Source: Actinomycetes bacterium
Lineage (GTDB): Bacteria; Actinomycetota; Actinomycetes; Actinomycetales; Dermatophilaceae
Reading direction: 5' to 3'
DNA length: 9,027 nt
Assembly: GCA_023451855.1 (NCBI GenBank)
Contig: JAEXXY010000303.1
Location: forward strand, 1-9,027
Shown here: in pieces, positions 1 to 5,731 of the stretch
Numbering within the stretch: the stretch's first letter is position 1
Layout of the letters: every line of letters starts with the position of its first letter
Notes under the pieces: generated by a model
What the model was told of the DNA's origin: nothing
Seen by the model: only the letters and a program-made list of their open reading frames with translations
Database searches by the model: none
Made by a program: the position numbers and the translations under genes

Positions 1-125
1 TCCACGCTCGGCCCGCGTGTCGGCGGGCGTGTTGCGACCCGGGGCGCACCAACGGTCGTCCGGCGGCCACCCGCCGCGGATCGGCCCCCCGGACCCGCCC
101 ACGCGACCGGCCCACCGGACATGCG
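1..125. other. Unassigned window edge with a small hairpin
   Basis: No gene can be assigned in this stretch downstream of greA. It contains no stop codon on the minus strand, and an ATG on that strand at 122-120 opens a frame running off the edge. Its content is low-complexity Gly/Arg/Pro and it lacks a convincing ribosome site, so I do not call it. A short inverted repeat (GCCCGC at 11-16, GCGGGC at 23-28) could be a terminator for a gene outside the window. Confidence 0.4.
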
Positions 126-161
126 GAACGGGCCGGCTCCCCGTGGGGAACCGGCCCGTTC
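126..161 (-). terminator. Terminator hairpin downstream of greA
   Basis: A perfect 11-bp inverted repeat (GAACGGGCCGG at 126-136, CCGGCCCGTTC at 151-161) starts 11 bases beyond the greA stop. An inner four-pair stem (138-141 with 146-149) caps it, giving one long hairpin. No T-run follows on the minus strand, as is usual for actinobacterial terminators. The position and strength fit the end of greA transcription. Confidence 0.75.
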
Positions 162-172
162 GACGTGTGGGG

Positions 173-661
173 TCAGGCCGTGTAGGGCTTGGCCTTGAGG
201 ATCTTCACCTCGACGGTCTTGCCGTTCGGCGCCTCGTAGGAGGTGCTGTCGCCGACGCTCTTGCCGTTGATGGCGGCGCCCATGGCGGACTTCTCGGAGA
301 AGACCTGCAGGTCGGAGCCGTCGGCGATCTCACGGTTGCCGAGCAGGAAGGTCTCCTCGTCGCCGAAGATCTCGACGGTGACGACCATGCCGGGCTCGAC
401 GACACCGTCGTCGGCCGGGGTCTCGCCGATCTTCGCGTTGTGGAGCAGCTCGGTGAGCTGTCGGATGCGGGCCTCCATCTTGCCCTGCTCCTCGCGCGCG
501 GCGTGGTAGCCGCCGTTCTCCTTGAGGTCGCCCTCTTCGCGGGCCTCCTCGATCTTCTGCGCGATCTCGATGCGACCCTCGCCGGACAGGTGGTCCAGCT
601 CCGCCTTGAGGCGGTCGTAGGCCTCCTGCGTCAGGAAACCACCAGCAGCAGTCTCGGTCAC
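173..661 (-). CDS. greA: Transcription elongation factor GreA
   Basis: GreA inserts its N-terminal coiled coil into the secondary channel of RNA polymerase and stimulates cleavage of backtracked transcripts so that stalled complexes restart. The protein has 162 residues, a normal length for the family. Residues 1 to about 80 form the coiled-coil hairpin. Its tip reads EEGDLKENGGYHAA, with the acidic tip residues D45 and E48 present and the NGGY variant I associate with actinobacterial GreA. Residues from about 85 onward form the C-terminal FKBP-like domain (VVTVEIFG, FLLGNREIADG, KSVGD). I chose the GTG at 661-659 because GAGGAG at 675-670 lies eight bases upstream; a GTG three codons earlier overlaps that site. 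Longer upstream translation lacks family resemblance. The gene is probably transcribed alone, with a leader that contains a large hairpin. Confidence 0.97.
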   Translation of the reverse strand: MTETAAGGFLTQEAYDRLKAELDHLSGEGRIEIAQKIEEAREEGDLKENGGYHAAREEQGKMEARIRQLTELLHNAKIGETPADDGVVEPGMVVTVEIFGDEETFLLGNREIADGSDLQVFSEKSAMGAAINGKSVGDSTSYEAPNGKTVEVKILKAKPYTA

Positions 662-683
662 TTGTGTCACTCCTCGATGAACC

Positions 684-711
684 GACGCCCACGCGGGTCC
701 GCGTGGGCGTC
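684..711 (-). promoter_or_regulatory. 13-bp perfect hairpin in the greA 5' leader
   Basis: A perfect inverted repeat of 13 bp with a two-base centre (684-696 with 699-711) lies just upstream of the greA Shine-Dalgarno (675-670), eight bases away. As RNA it would be a very stable stem-loop beside the ribosome site; as DNA it could be a protein-binding palindrome. No T-run follows it in the greA direction, so a simple terminator is not the obvious reading. Confidence 0.6.
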
Positions 712-798
712 TCACATGTACGAAGGGCCCGACCGTGGCTGTCGCCTGCTGGCATCTGCCTGCGCGGGCAACCGGTCCGGACCCTGGGTGAAGGACCA

Positions 799-804
799 AG
801 CGTA
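799..804 (-). promoter_or_regulatory. Candidate -10 box for greA
   Basis: TACGCT on the minus strand (804-799) fits the TAnnnT pattern of actinobacterial housekeeping promoters. It would give a leader of roughly 130 bases containing the 684-711 hairpin. I see no convincing -35 hexamer, so this is only a candidate. Confidence 0.25.
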
Positions 805-897
805 GCAAAGGGCCTCTCGAAGACGCAGGTCATGACCGGTTTCGGGTGCCGCGGCCCGGTCCGGTCCGTGCCGGTTCGTCCCGGTCCTGCGTGCCTG

Positions 898-1266
898 TCA
901 GCCGCAGTCGCGGACCCGGCCCGTGACGGCCCGTGACGTCGTGCGCAGCGTGGCCGTCGTCGTCACCGTGTCCGGACCGGCCGGCACCTCGACACGCGCC
1001 GTGCCGACCGGGGAGAAGTCGCGCGCCAGGGCCTCGACGGTGCACGTCAGGGCCTTGCCGTCCGGACGCGTCAGGCTGAAGGTGACGCGGACCGTGCGGT
1101 CGTCGACGACCTTGTAGCCGACCGTCTCGAACGCGGGACGCCCGAGCGTCGCGGACAGCCCGAACCACACCGCGATCGCCGACATCGCGAGGATGCCCAG
1201 GGTGCCGATAACCCACCACTTCGTCGTGCCGGGAGCGGGGCGGGGGAGCGTCGGTCGGGACGGCAT
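898..1266 (-). CDS. DUF4307 single-pass membrane protein
   Basis: The protein has 122 residues. A short Pro/Arg-rich cytoplasmic N-terminus (1-16) is followed by one membrane helix (about 17-37, WWVIGTLGILAMSAIAVWFG) and a beta-rich domain of about 80 residues outside the membrane. That domain carries the conserved Cys (C75) and the LARDFSPVGTARVEVP segment typical of DUF4307. No function is established for the family that I know of. It lies upstream of greA on the same strand, as Rv1081c lies beside greA (Rv1080c) in M. tuberculosis. The 236-bp gap suggests separate transcription. The ATG at 1266-1264 is chosen because the helix follows at the expected distance and an AGGA (1277-1274) sits seven bases upstream. 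It is divergent from mca across 213 bp. Confidence 0.88.
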   Translation of the reverse strand: MPSRPTLPRPAPGTTKWWVIGTLGILAMSAIAVWFGLSATLGRPAFETVGYKVVDDRTVRVTFSLTRPDGKALTCTVEALARDFSPVGTARVEVPAGPDTVTTTATLRTTSRAVTGRVRDCG

Positions 1267-1479
1267 GCAGTGGTCCTGGCGGTCGAGGCCCGGGCGGCAG
1301 GCGCAGCGGGTGGTGAGAGGATGGCGGACGGGTCCAGTGTCCCCCACGGGACGCGCGCCTCCGACGGCGGTCCGGCAGCAGCCCCGCAGCCACCCGTCGT
1401 CGCGTCCGCGGCACGCCCACCCGGCGTCGCCGCGGCCCCCAACCACCGATCACACCGACGGACGACAGCAGGGAGCCAC
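1267..1479. promoter_or_regulatory. Divergent control region DUF4307 / mca
   Basis: These 213 bp separate the divergent start codons of the DUF4307 gene and mca and must hold at least the mca promoter. I see no clear -10/-35 pair. The segment 1363-1379 (GACGGCGGTCCGGCAGC) is repeated exactly in the uppS leader. The frame of mca is open through this region from an ATG at 1270, but its low-complexity composition and mca homology argue against it being translated. Confidence 0.4.
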
Positions 1480-2556
1480 GTGGCCGAGGGCATGAGGTTG
1501 ATGGCGGTGCACGCGCACCCCGACGACGAGTCGAGCAAGGGCGCCGCGACCACCGCGAAGTACGTCGCGGAGGGCGCGTCGGTCATGGTCGTCTCGTGCA
1601 CCGGCGGCGAGCGCGGCGACATCCTCAACGAGAAGCTGAAGAACGACGCCCACATCCTGCGCGACATCGCGCAGGTGCGGCGCGACGAGATGAAGGCGGC
1701 CCAGCAGGTCCTCGGCTGTGAGCACACGTGGCTCGGCTTCGTCGACTCCGGCCTGCCCGAGGGCGACCCGCTGCCGCCGCTGCCCGACGGCTGCTTCGGC
1801 CTCGAGGACCTCGAGGTGACGACCGAGGCTCTCGTGCGCGTCATCCGGCAGTGGCGTCCGCACGTCATGACGACCTACGACGAGAAGGGTGGCTACCCCC
1901 ACCCGGACCACATCATGTGCCACACGGTGTCGATGGCGGCGTTCCAGGCGGCCGGCGACCCCGAGCGCTACCCGCACGCCGGCGAGCCGTGGCAGCCGCT
2001 GAAGATCTACTACAACGGCGGCTGGAGCAAGGAGCGCCTCACCCTCATCCACGAGGCGATGGTGCAGGAGGGCCTCGAGAGCCCGTACGCGGAGTGGCTC
2101 GCCAACTGGAAGCCGCGCCGTGACGGCCGCACGACGACGACCATCGACTGCGGCGAGTACTTCGAGACGCGCGACCGGGCGCTGCTGGCCCACGCGACGC
2201 AGGTCGATCCCGACGGCTTCTGGTTCCAAGTGCCGCTGTCGATCCAGCAGCGGGTGTGGCCGGTCGAGCAGTTCGAGGCCGCGCTCTCGTACGTGCCGGT
2301 GGCCGAGGGCGAGGACGACCTCTTCGCCGGACTCGGCACGCCGGCCGAGGCCGACGCGCTCGCCACCCGGCGGGGCCTCGCCCTCGCCTACGACGGACGC
2401 CTTCCCGAGACGCCCGAGCCGCAGGAGGGTGCCGCGGAGGCTGTGACCTCGACGGGCGCGGTCCGCGGCGACAGCGCCGAGACCCACACGGACGCCGACA
2501 CCACCACCGACGAGCAGGCCGGAGCAGACGAGTCCGGCGAGGAGGTGCAGGACTGA
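1480..2556 (+). CDS. mca: Mycothiol conjugate amidase Mca
   Basis: Mca is a zinc amidase that hydrolyses mycothiol S-conjugates of drugs and electrophiles, releasing a mercapturic acid for export and GlcN-Ins for mycothiol recycling. It acts in the cytoplasm. The metal and catalytic motif HPDDE is at residues 13-17 (ligands H13 and D16, general base D15). The second motif GGYPHPDH at 137-144 supplies the third ligand H144 and the catalytic H141, by analogy with MshB. The N-terminus RLMAVHAHPDDESSKGAAT and GFVDSGLP favour Mca over its paralogue MshB. The GTG at 1480 matches the start remembered for the M. tuberculosis protein and has AGGGAG at 1470-1475. The protein has 358 residues; the catalytic domain ends near 285, and an acidic Thr/Glu/Asp-rich tail of about 70 residues follows that I do not associate with the family. 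The stop overlaps the next start (TGATG), implying translational coupling. Confidence 0.95.
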   Translation: MAEGMRLMAVHAHPDDESSKGAATTAKYVAEGASVMVVSCTGGERGDILNEKLKNDAHILRDIAQVRRDEMKAAQQVLGCEHTWLGFVDSGLPEGDPLPPLPDGCFGLEDLEVTTEALVRVIRQWRPHVMTTYDEKGGYPHPDHIMCHTVSMAAFQAAGDPERYPHAGEPWQPLKIYYNGGWSKERLTLIHEAMVQEGLESPYAEWLANWKPRRDGRTTTTIDCGEYFETRDRALLAHATQVDPDGFWFQVPLSIQQRVWPVEQFEAALSYVPVAEGEDDLFAGLGTPAEADALATRRGLALAYDGRLPETPEPQEGAAEAVTSTGAVRGDSAETHTDADTTTDEQAGADESGEEVQD

Positions 2557-2831
2557 TGGCCGACGGCGGCAACCTGCCCATCGGCCCCGGGATCTGGGGC
2601 TTCATCGCGTTCTTCGTCCTCGCCGTGGCGCTGTGGTTCCTCGTGCGCAACATGAACGCGCGGCTGCGCCGGATGGCCTACCGCGACCGTGAGCGCGCCC
2701 AGGAGGAGGCCACCCGCGACGGTCTGGGCACCGACGCCACGGACGCGTCCGGCCCCGACACGACCGACGGGCCCGACACGTCGGGCAGCGACGGCACCGA
2801 CGGCACCGACCCACAGCGCCCGACGCGCTGA
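2556..2831 (+). CDS. Small single-pass membrane protein coupled to mca
   Basis: A 91-residue protein of unknown function. Residues 1-12 are short and Gly/Pro-rich. Residues 13-31 form one membrane helix (IWGFIAFFVLAVALWFLV), followed by a basic amphipathic stretch (31-48, RNMNARLRRMAYRDRER) that should stay in the cytoplasm, and a disordered Asp/Thr/Gly tail (58-91). Its ATG overlaps the mca stop by one base, with GGAGG at 2541-2545 inside the end of mca as ribosome site, so the two are almost certainly co-translated. A similar small protein (Rv1083) follows mca in M. tuberculosis, which suggests the pairing is old. Anchoring or modulating Mca at the membrane is possible but unproven. Confidence 0.88.
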   Translation: MADGGNLPIGPGIWGFIAFFVLAVALWFLVRNMNARLRRMAYRDRERAQEEATRDGLGTDATDASGPDTTDGPDTSGSDGTDGTDPQRPTR

Positions 2832-2858
2832 GCCGCCCCCGCGACGACGACGCGAGGC

Positions 2859-2902
2859 ACATGCGAAGAGGCCCCCGGCATGCCGGGGGCCTCTTCGCAT
2901 GT
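2859..2902. terminator. Bidirectional terminator, 44-bp perfect palindrome
   Basis: Every base from 2859 to 2880 pairs with 2881 to 2902 (ACATGCGAAGAGG... with ...CCTCTTCGCATGT), giving 22-bp perfect arms with no central spacer. It sits between the convergent ends of the mca pair (stop 2831) and trhA (stop 2921), so it can end transcription from both sides. Confidence 0.93.
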
Positions 2903-2920
2903 CCTCAGGGCTGGGGCGCC

Positions 2921-3640
2921 TCAGCTGACGGCTTGGTAGCCGACGACCGCGAGCGTGACCGCGGCGAAGTGTGAGGCGAACCCGCCGAGGGTGAAGGCGT
3001 GGAAGACCTCGTGGAAGCCGAACCAGCGCGGGGAGGGGTTGGGGCGCTTGGTGCCGTAGATGACGCCGCCGACCGTGTAGAGGATGCCGCCGAGGCCGAT
3101 GAGCGAGCCGATGAGCGGGCCGCCGGCCTTCCAGAACGGCACGACGTAGAAGACGGCGGTCCAGCCGAGCGCGATGTAGAGGCCGGTGTAGAGCCAGCGC
3201 GGCGCGCTGACCCACAGGATGCGGAACACGACGCCGCCGATCGCGGCGGACCAGATGATCGACAGCAGGATCCGGGCCTGGGTGGTGGGCAGGAGCGTCA
3301 CCGCGAACGGCGTGTACGTGCCGGCGATGATGAGGTAGATGTTCGAGTGGTCGAGCCGCTTGAGCAGCGCCCCGGCGCGCGGCCCCCACGTGCCGCGGTG
3401 GTAGACCGCGGACACCCCGAAGAGCAGGGCCGCCGTGATCGTGAAGACGACCGACGCGGTGCGCACGGCCCCCGGGTCGGAGAGGAGCACGAGGACGAGC
3501 CCGCCGATGACGGCGACGGGGAACATGCCGAGGTGCAGCCAGCCGCGCAGCCGTGGCTTGACGGCGGCGACGAGCTCGGCGACGGGGCCCGTGGCGTCCT
3601 CGACGGCCGGACCGGGGGTGCGGTGCTGCTCGGTGGTCAT
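2921..3640 (-). CDS. trhA: TrhA / hemolysin III family (PAQR) membrane protein
   Basis: A 239-residue polytopic membrane protein of the PAQR/hemolysin III family, with about seven helices between residues 35 and 235. The conserved metal-site motifs are present: SxxxH at 77-81 (SAVYH), D97 in LDHSNIYLIIAGTYTPF, and HxxxH at 210-214 (HEVFH). The bacterial family is linked to membrane lipid homeostasis and a hydrolase-like zinc site is inferred from eukaryotic relatives; the substrate is not known, and 'hemolysin' is a historical name. The N-terminal 30 residues are soluble and variable. The ATG at 3640-3638 has no Shine-Dalgarno, but a TAGACT -10 box lies six bases upstream, so the message is probably leaderless. 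It is convergent with the mca pair and divergent from uppS; Rv1085c holds the same place in M. tuberculosis. Confidence 0.94.
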   Translation of the reverse strand: MTTEQHRTPGPAVEDATGPVAELVAAVKPRLRGWLHLGMFPVAVIGGLVLVLLSDPGAVRTASVVFTITAALLFGVSAVYHRGTWGPRAGALLKRLDHSNIYLIIAGTYTPFAVTLLPTTQARILLSIIWSAAIGGVVFRILWVSAPRWLYTGLYIALGWTAVFYVVPFWKAGGPLIGSLIGLGGILYTVGGVIYGTKRPNPSPRWFGFHEVFHAFTLGGFASHFAAVTLAVVGYQAVS

Positions 3641-3646
3641 GGCGCG

Positions 3647-3652
3647 AGTCTA
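3647..3652 (-). promoter_or_regulatory. -10 box of trhA, leaderless arrangement
   Basis: TAGACT on the minus strand (3652-3647) fits TAnnnT and ends six bases before the trhA ATG (3640), so transcription would begin at or next to the start codon. The absence of a ribosome site upstream of the ATG supports this. Confidence 0.5.
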
Positions 3653-3684
3653 CCTACGCAACCGTAGGTTACGGGGGCGTAGGT
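3652..3684. promoter_or_regulatory. Operator: inverted repeat ACCTACG-N4-CGTAGGT plus third half-site
   Basis: ACCTACG (3652-3658) and CGTAGGT (3663-3669) form a 7-bp inverted repeat with a four-base spacer, and a third copy, CGTAGGT, lies at 3678-3684, 15 bases from the second. The palindrome abuts the trhA -10 box and occupies the spacer between -10 and -35. This geometry suits a repressor, and the size resembles TetR-family operators. The regulator is not in the window. Confidence 0.6.
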
Positions 3685-3697
3685 GGTGCGCGCCGCC

Positions 3698-3719
3698 TGT
3701 GAAGGTCGTGTGAAGGCCC
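3698..3719. promoter_or_regulatory. 11-bp tandem direct repeat, OmpR/PhoP-type box candidate
   Basis: TGTGAAGGTCG (3698-3708) is followed directly by TGTGAAGGCCC (3709-3719). Read on the minus strand the cores are CTTCACA-CGAC-CTTCACA. Direct repeats of 7 bp with four-base spacing and a TCACA core are the format of boxes for PhoP-type response regulators in actinobacteria. It lies about 60-80 bp upstream of the trhA start and upstream of the likely uppS promoter, so it could serve either gene. Confidence 0.4.
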
Positions 3720-3764
3720 GGTGCGGCAGCGTCCGGCTGCGGTGGGACCCGACCGGGCGAGGGG

Positions 3765-3770
3765 TACGGT
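3765..3770 (+). promoter_or_regulatory. Candidate -10 box for uppS
   Basis: TACGGT at 3765-3770 fits TAnnnT and would give a leader of about 90 bases to the GTG at 3868. No good -35 hexamer is seen. The leader contains a 17-base sequence also present upstream of mca. Confidence 0.3.
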
Positions 3771-3867
3771 GGGTGCGTGGCCCACCGGGGCTGCCCGAGC
3801 AGTGGACGGCGGTCCGGCAGCGGCCCATCCGCGGTCGGCGACGTCCGACATCGACGAGGAGGCCCCC

Positions 3868-4629
3868 GTGGGGTGGCGCGATGTGGTCTACGGCGCGTAC
3901 GAGCGCCGGGTCCTCAAGGATCTCCCCAAGGAGTCCCTTCCTCGTCACGTCGCCGTCATGCTCGACGGCAACCGTCGCTGGGCCAAGGCCCGCGGCGAGG
4001 GCACGGCCAGGGGCCACCAGGCCGGCGCCGACAAGATCGAGGAGCTGCTCGAGTGGTGCCGTGAGGCCGGCGTCGAGTACGTCACCCTCTGGCTGCTGTC
4101 GACCGACAACCTGCACCGCCCGCAGGAGGAGCTCGAGCCGCTGCTCAAGATCATCGAGACCGCCGTCTCCGACCTCGCCGATGCCGGCCACTGGCACGTG
4201 CGCATCGTGGGGGCCCTCGACCTGCTCCCGGCCGCCACCGCCGCGAGCCTGCGCGCCTCGGCCGAGCGCACCGCCGCCGTCACCGGCATGACGGTCAACG
4301 TCGCCGTGCCGTACGGCGGTCGACGGGAGATCGCCGACGCGGTCCGCGACCTCCTCCTCGAACGGGCCGCCCGCGGCGAGTCCATCGAGCAGATCGCCGC
4401 CGGTATCACCGTCGAGGACATCGCCGGGCACCTCTACACCAAGGGCCAGCCCGACCCCGACCTCGTCATCCGCACCTCGGGGGAGCAGCGCCTCGGCGGC
4501 TTCCTGCTCTGGCAGAGCGCGACGTCGGAGTTCTACTTCTGCGAGGCCTACTGGCCCGACTTCCGGCACGTCGACTTCCTCCGTGCCCTTCGCGCCTACG
4601 CCGGAAGGCACCGACGCTTCGGCACGTGA
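3868..4629 (+). CDS. uppS: Isoprenyl transferase (cis-prenyltransferase, UppS / Z-FPP synthase type)
   Basis: A soluble cis-prenyltransferase that condenses isopentenyl diphosphate with an allylic primer toward polyprenyl phosphate carriers for wall synthesis. The protein has 253 residues, as usual. The catalytic motif is MLDGNRRWAK at 31-40 with the Mg-binding D33. STDNLHRP follows at 78-85, RTSGEQRLGGFLLWQ at 202-216 binds the diphosphate, and EFYF at 221-224 supplies the second metal carboxylate. The N-terminus VGWRDVVYGAYERR and the position beside trhA match Rv1086, a short-chain (2Z,6E)-farnesyl diphosphate synthase, so the product may be Z-FPP rather than undecaprenyl diphosphate; that is inferred from relatedness. 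The GTG at 3868 has GAGGAGG (3856-3862) five bases upstream; the open frame upstream is not family-like. Confidence 0.94.
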   Translation: MGWRDVVYGAYERRVLKDLPKESLPRHVAVMLDGNRRWAKARGEGTARGHQAGADKIEELLEWCREAGVEYVTLWLLSTDNLHRPQEELEPLLKIIETAVSDLADAGHWHVRIVGALDLLPAATAASLRASAERTAAVTGMTVNVAVPYGGRREIADAVRDLLLERAARGESIEQIAAGITVEDIAGHLYTKGQPDPDLVIRTSGEQRLGGFLLWQSATSEFYFCEAYWPDFRHVDFLRALRAYAGRHRRFGT

Positions 4630-4660
4630 CCAGGATCGACCCGCGCTCGAGATCCCCGAC

Positions 4661-4680
4661 GATGGGGACCGCTCCCCATT
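4661..4680 (+). terminator. Terminator hairpin after uppS
   Basis: ATGGGGA (4662-4668) and TCCCCAT (4673-4679) form a 7-bp stem with loop CCGC, 32 bases after the uppS stop. It ends exactly where the -35 box of the next operon begins, so it probably insulates the two units. Confidence 0.6.
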
Positions 4681-4707
4681 GCAGCCCTGGGGACCAATGC
4701 ATAGGTT
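4679..4707 (+). promoter_or_regulatory. Promoter of the WXG effector operon
   Basis: TTGCAG (4679-4684) and TAGGTT (4702-4707) are separated by 17 bases, the optimal spacing for the housekeeping sigma factor. Transcription would start near 4714, leaving a leader of about 25 bases with AGGGGAG at 4726-4732 before the ATG at 4738. Confidence 0.55.
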
Positions 4708-4737
4708 TCGGACGTCGTCCATCACAGGGGAGAGCCA

Positions 4738-5694
4738 ATGGCCATCTACAAGAAGGGTGCCGATCCGGTCGCGCTGCGATCGGCGGCCGAGCGGATCACC
4801 GGCCACGTGCGCGAGTGCGAGACCGTCCGCGGTGAGGCCACGCGCGCCGTCAACGCCATCAAGGGCAACTGGGGCGGCGGCGACCTCGAGCACCTCATGA
4901 GCAAGTGGCCGCCGCTCGACGCGCAGCTGGGCCAGTTCGGCACCGACCTCGGCAGGCTCGCGGAGGCGCTGCGCCGCAACGCCGGCGCGCAGGACACGAC
5001 GAGCGGCCAGGGCTCCGGGGGCGCCGGCCCCCTCGGTCCGGGTGGCACCAACGGCAACGGCAGCAACGGCGGCATCCCCGGCTACGACCTGACGAAGGCG
5101 CTCTTCACGCCCTTCAAGCTGGCCGGCACGCTCGGCACAGTGGCCGGGCTGGCCCTGAAGCTGAAGAACTTCTCGAACAACCTTGGCACCTTCGACCGCG
5201 AGCTCGGGCTCTTCAAGAACCTCGGAAACGCTTGGAAGACAGGGCGGCTCGCCGAGTTCGGTGACGCGCTCGCCCCGAAGAACTGGTCGACGCTCTCGCG
5301 CTTCGTCCCGGCGCTCGAAGAGGGCTCGAAGTTCGCCAAGGGCCTCGGCACCATGGGCAAGGTGCTCGGCCCGGCCGGCGTGGCACTGGGCGGCTTCACC
5401 GTGGCCAACGACATCGCCGAGGGCCACTACGGGCGTGCGGGGTACGACGGCGCCATGACCGCACTCGGTGCCGTCGCCCTCGTGCCGATCCCGCCGGTCA
5501 ACGCGATCGCCGGAGCCGCCGCGGGCGCGATGGCCGTGGGCCAGCTGGTCTACGACCACTGGGACGACATCTCGAACTTCGCCGGCGAGGCGGGCGACGC
5601 CATCAGTGACGCCGCCGGCGACGTCGCCGACGTCGCGGGCGACGTGGCCGACAAGGCCGGCGACGTGATCTCCTCGCTGAACCCCTTCGACTGA
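4738..5694 (+). CDS. WXG-type putative type VII secretion effector with Gly/Ala-rich C-terminal domain
   Basis: A 318-residue protein with the layout of a type VII (ESX/WXG) secreted effector. Residues 1-85 look like a helical hairpin with the turn NWGGGD at 44-49 (W45, G47). A Gly/Ser/Asn-rich linker covers 86-114. Residues 115-215 are mixed helical and amphipathic (KLAGTLGTVAGLALKLKNF). Residues 209-272 are a hydrophobic Gly/Ala-rich segment (KVLGPAGVALGGF, GAVALVPIPPVNAIAGAAAGAMAVG) ending in VYDHWDDI. Residues 282-311 repeat AGDxxxD with mostly 7-residue spacing, and the protein ends in NPFD. There is no signal peptide and no recognisable nuclease or other catalytic motif. A membrane-inserting toxin domain is my inference from the small-residue hydrophobic stretch. 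A non-toxic secreted scaffold is the alternative. AGGGGAG lies five bases before the ATG. No ESX machinery genes are in the window. Confidence 0.72.
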   Translation: MAIYKKGADPVALRSAAERITGHVRECETVRGEATRAVNAIKGNWGGGDLEHLMSKWPPLDAQLGQFGTDLGRLAEALRRNAGAQDTTSGQGSGGAGPLGPGGTNGNGSNGGIPGYDLTKALFTPFKLAGTLGTVAGLALKLKNFSNNLGTFDRELGLFKNLGNAWKTGRLAEFGDALAPKNWSTLSRFVPALEEGSKFAKGLGTMGKVLGPAGVALGGFTVANDIAEGHYGRAGYDGAMTALGAVALVPIPPVNAIAGAAAGAMAVGQLVYDHWDDISNFAGEAGDAISDAAGDVADVAGDVADKAGDVISSLNPFD

Positions 5695-5731
5695 CGACTT
5701 GAGACGACCACGAGGACAGGTGGACACGCAC

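Noticed and set aside
17..805. 262-codon plus-strand frame over greA
   Set aside because: Antisense shadow of greA, with no ribosome site and low-complexity sequence outside the overlap.
1270..1479. In-frame N-terminal extension of mca from an ATG at 1270
   Set aside because: Low-complexity Ala/Pro/Arg sequence; the GTG at 1480 has a ribosome site and matches the known Mca N-terminus.
1450..2487. 345-codon open frame antisense to mca
   Set aside because: Same GC artefact; mca is certain on the plus strand.
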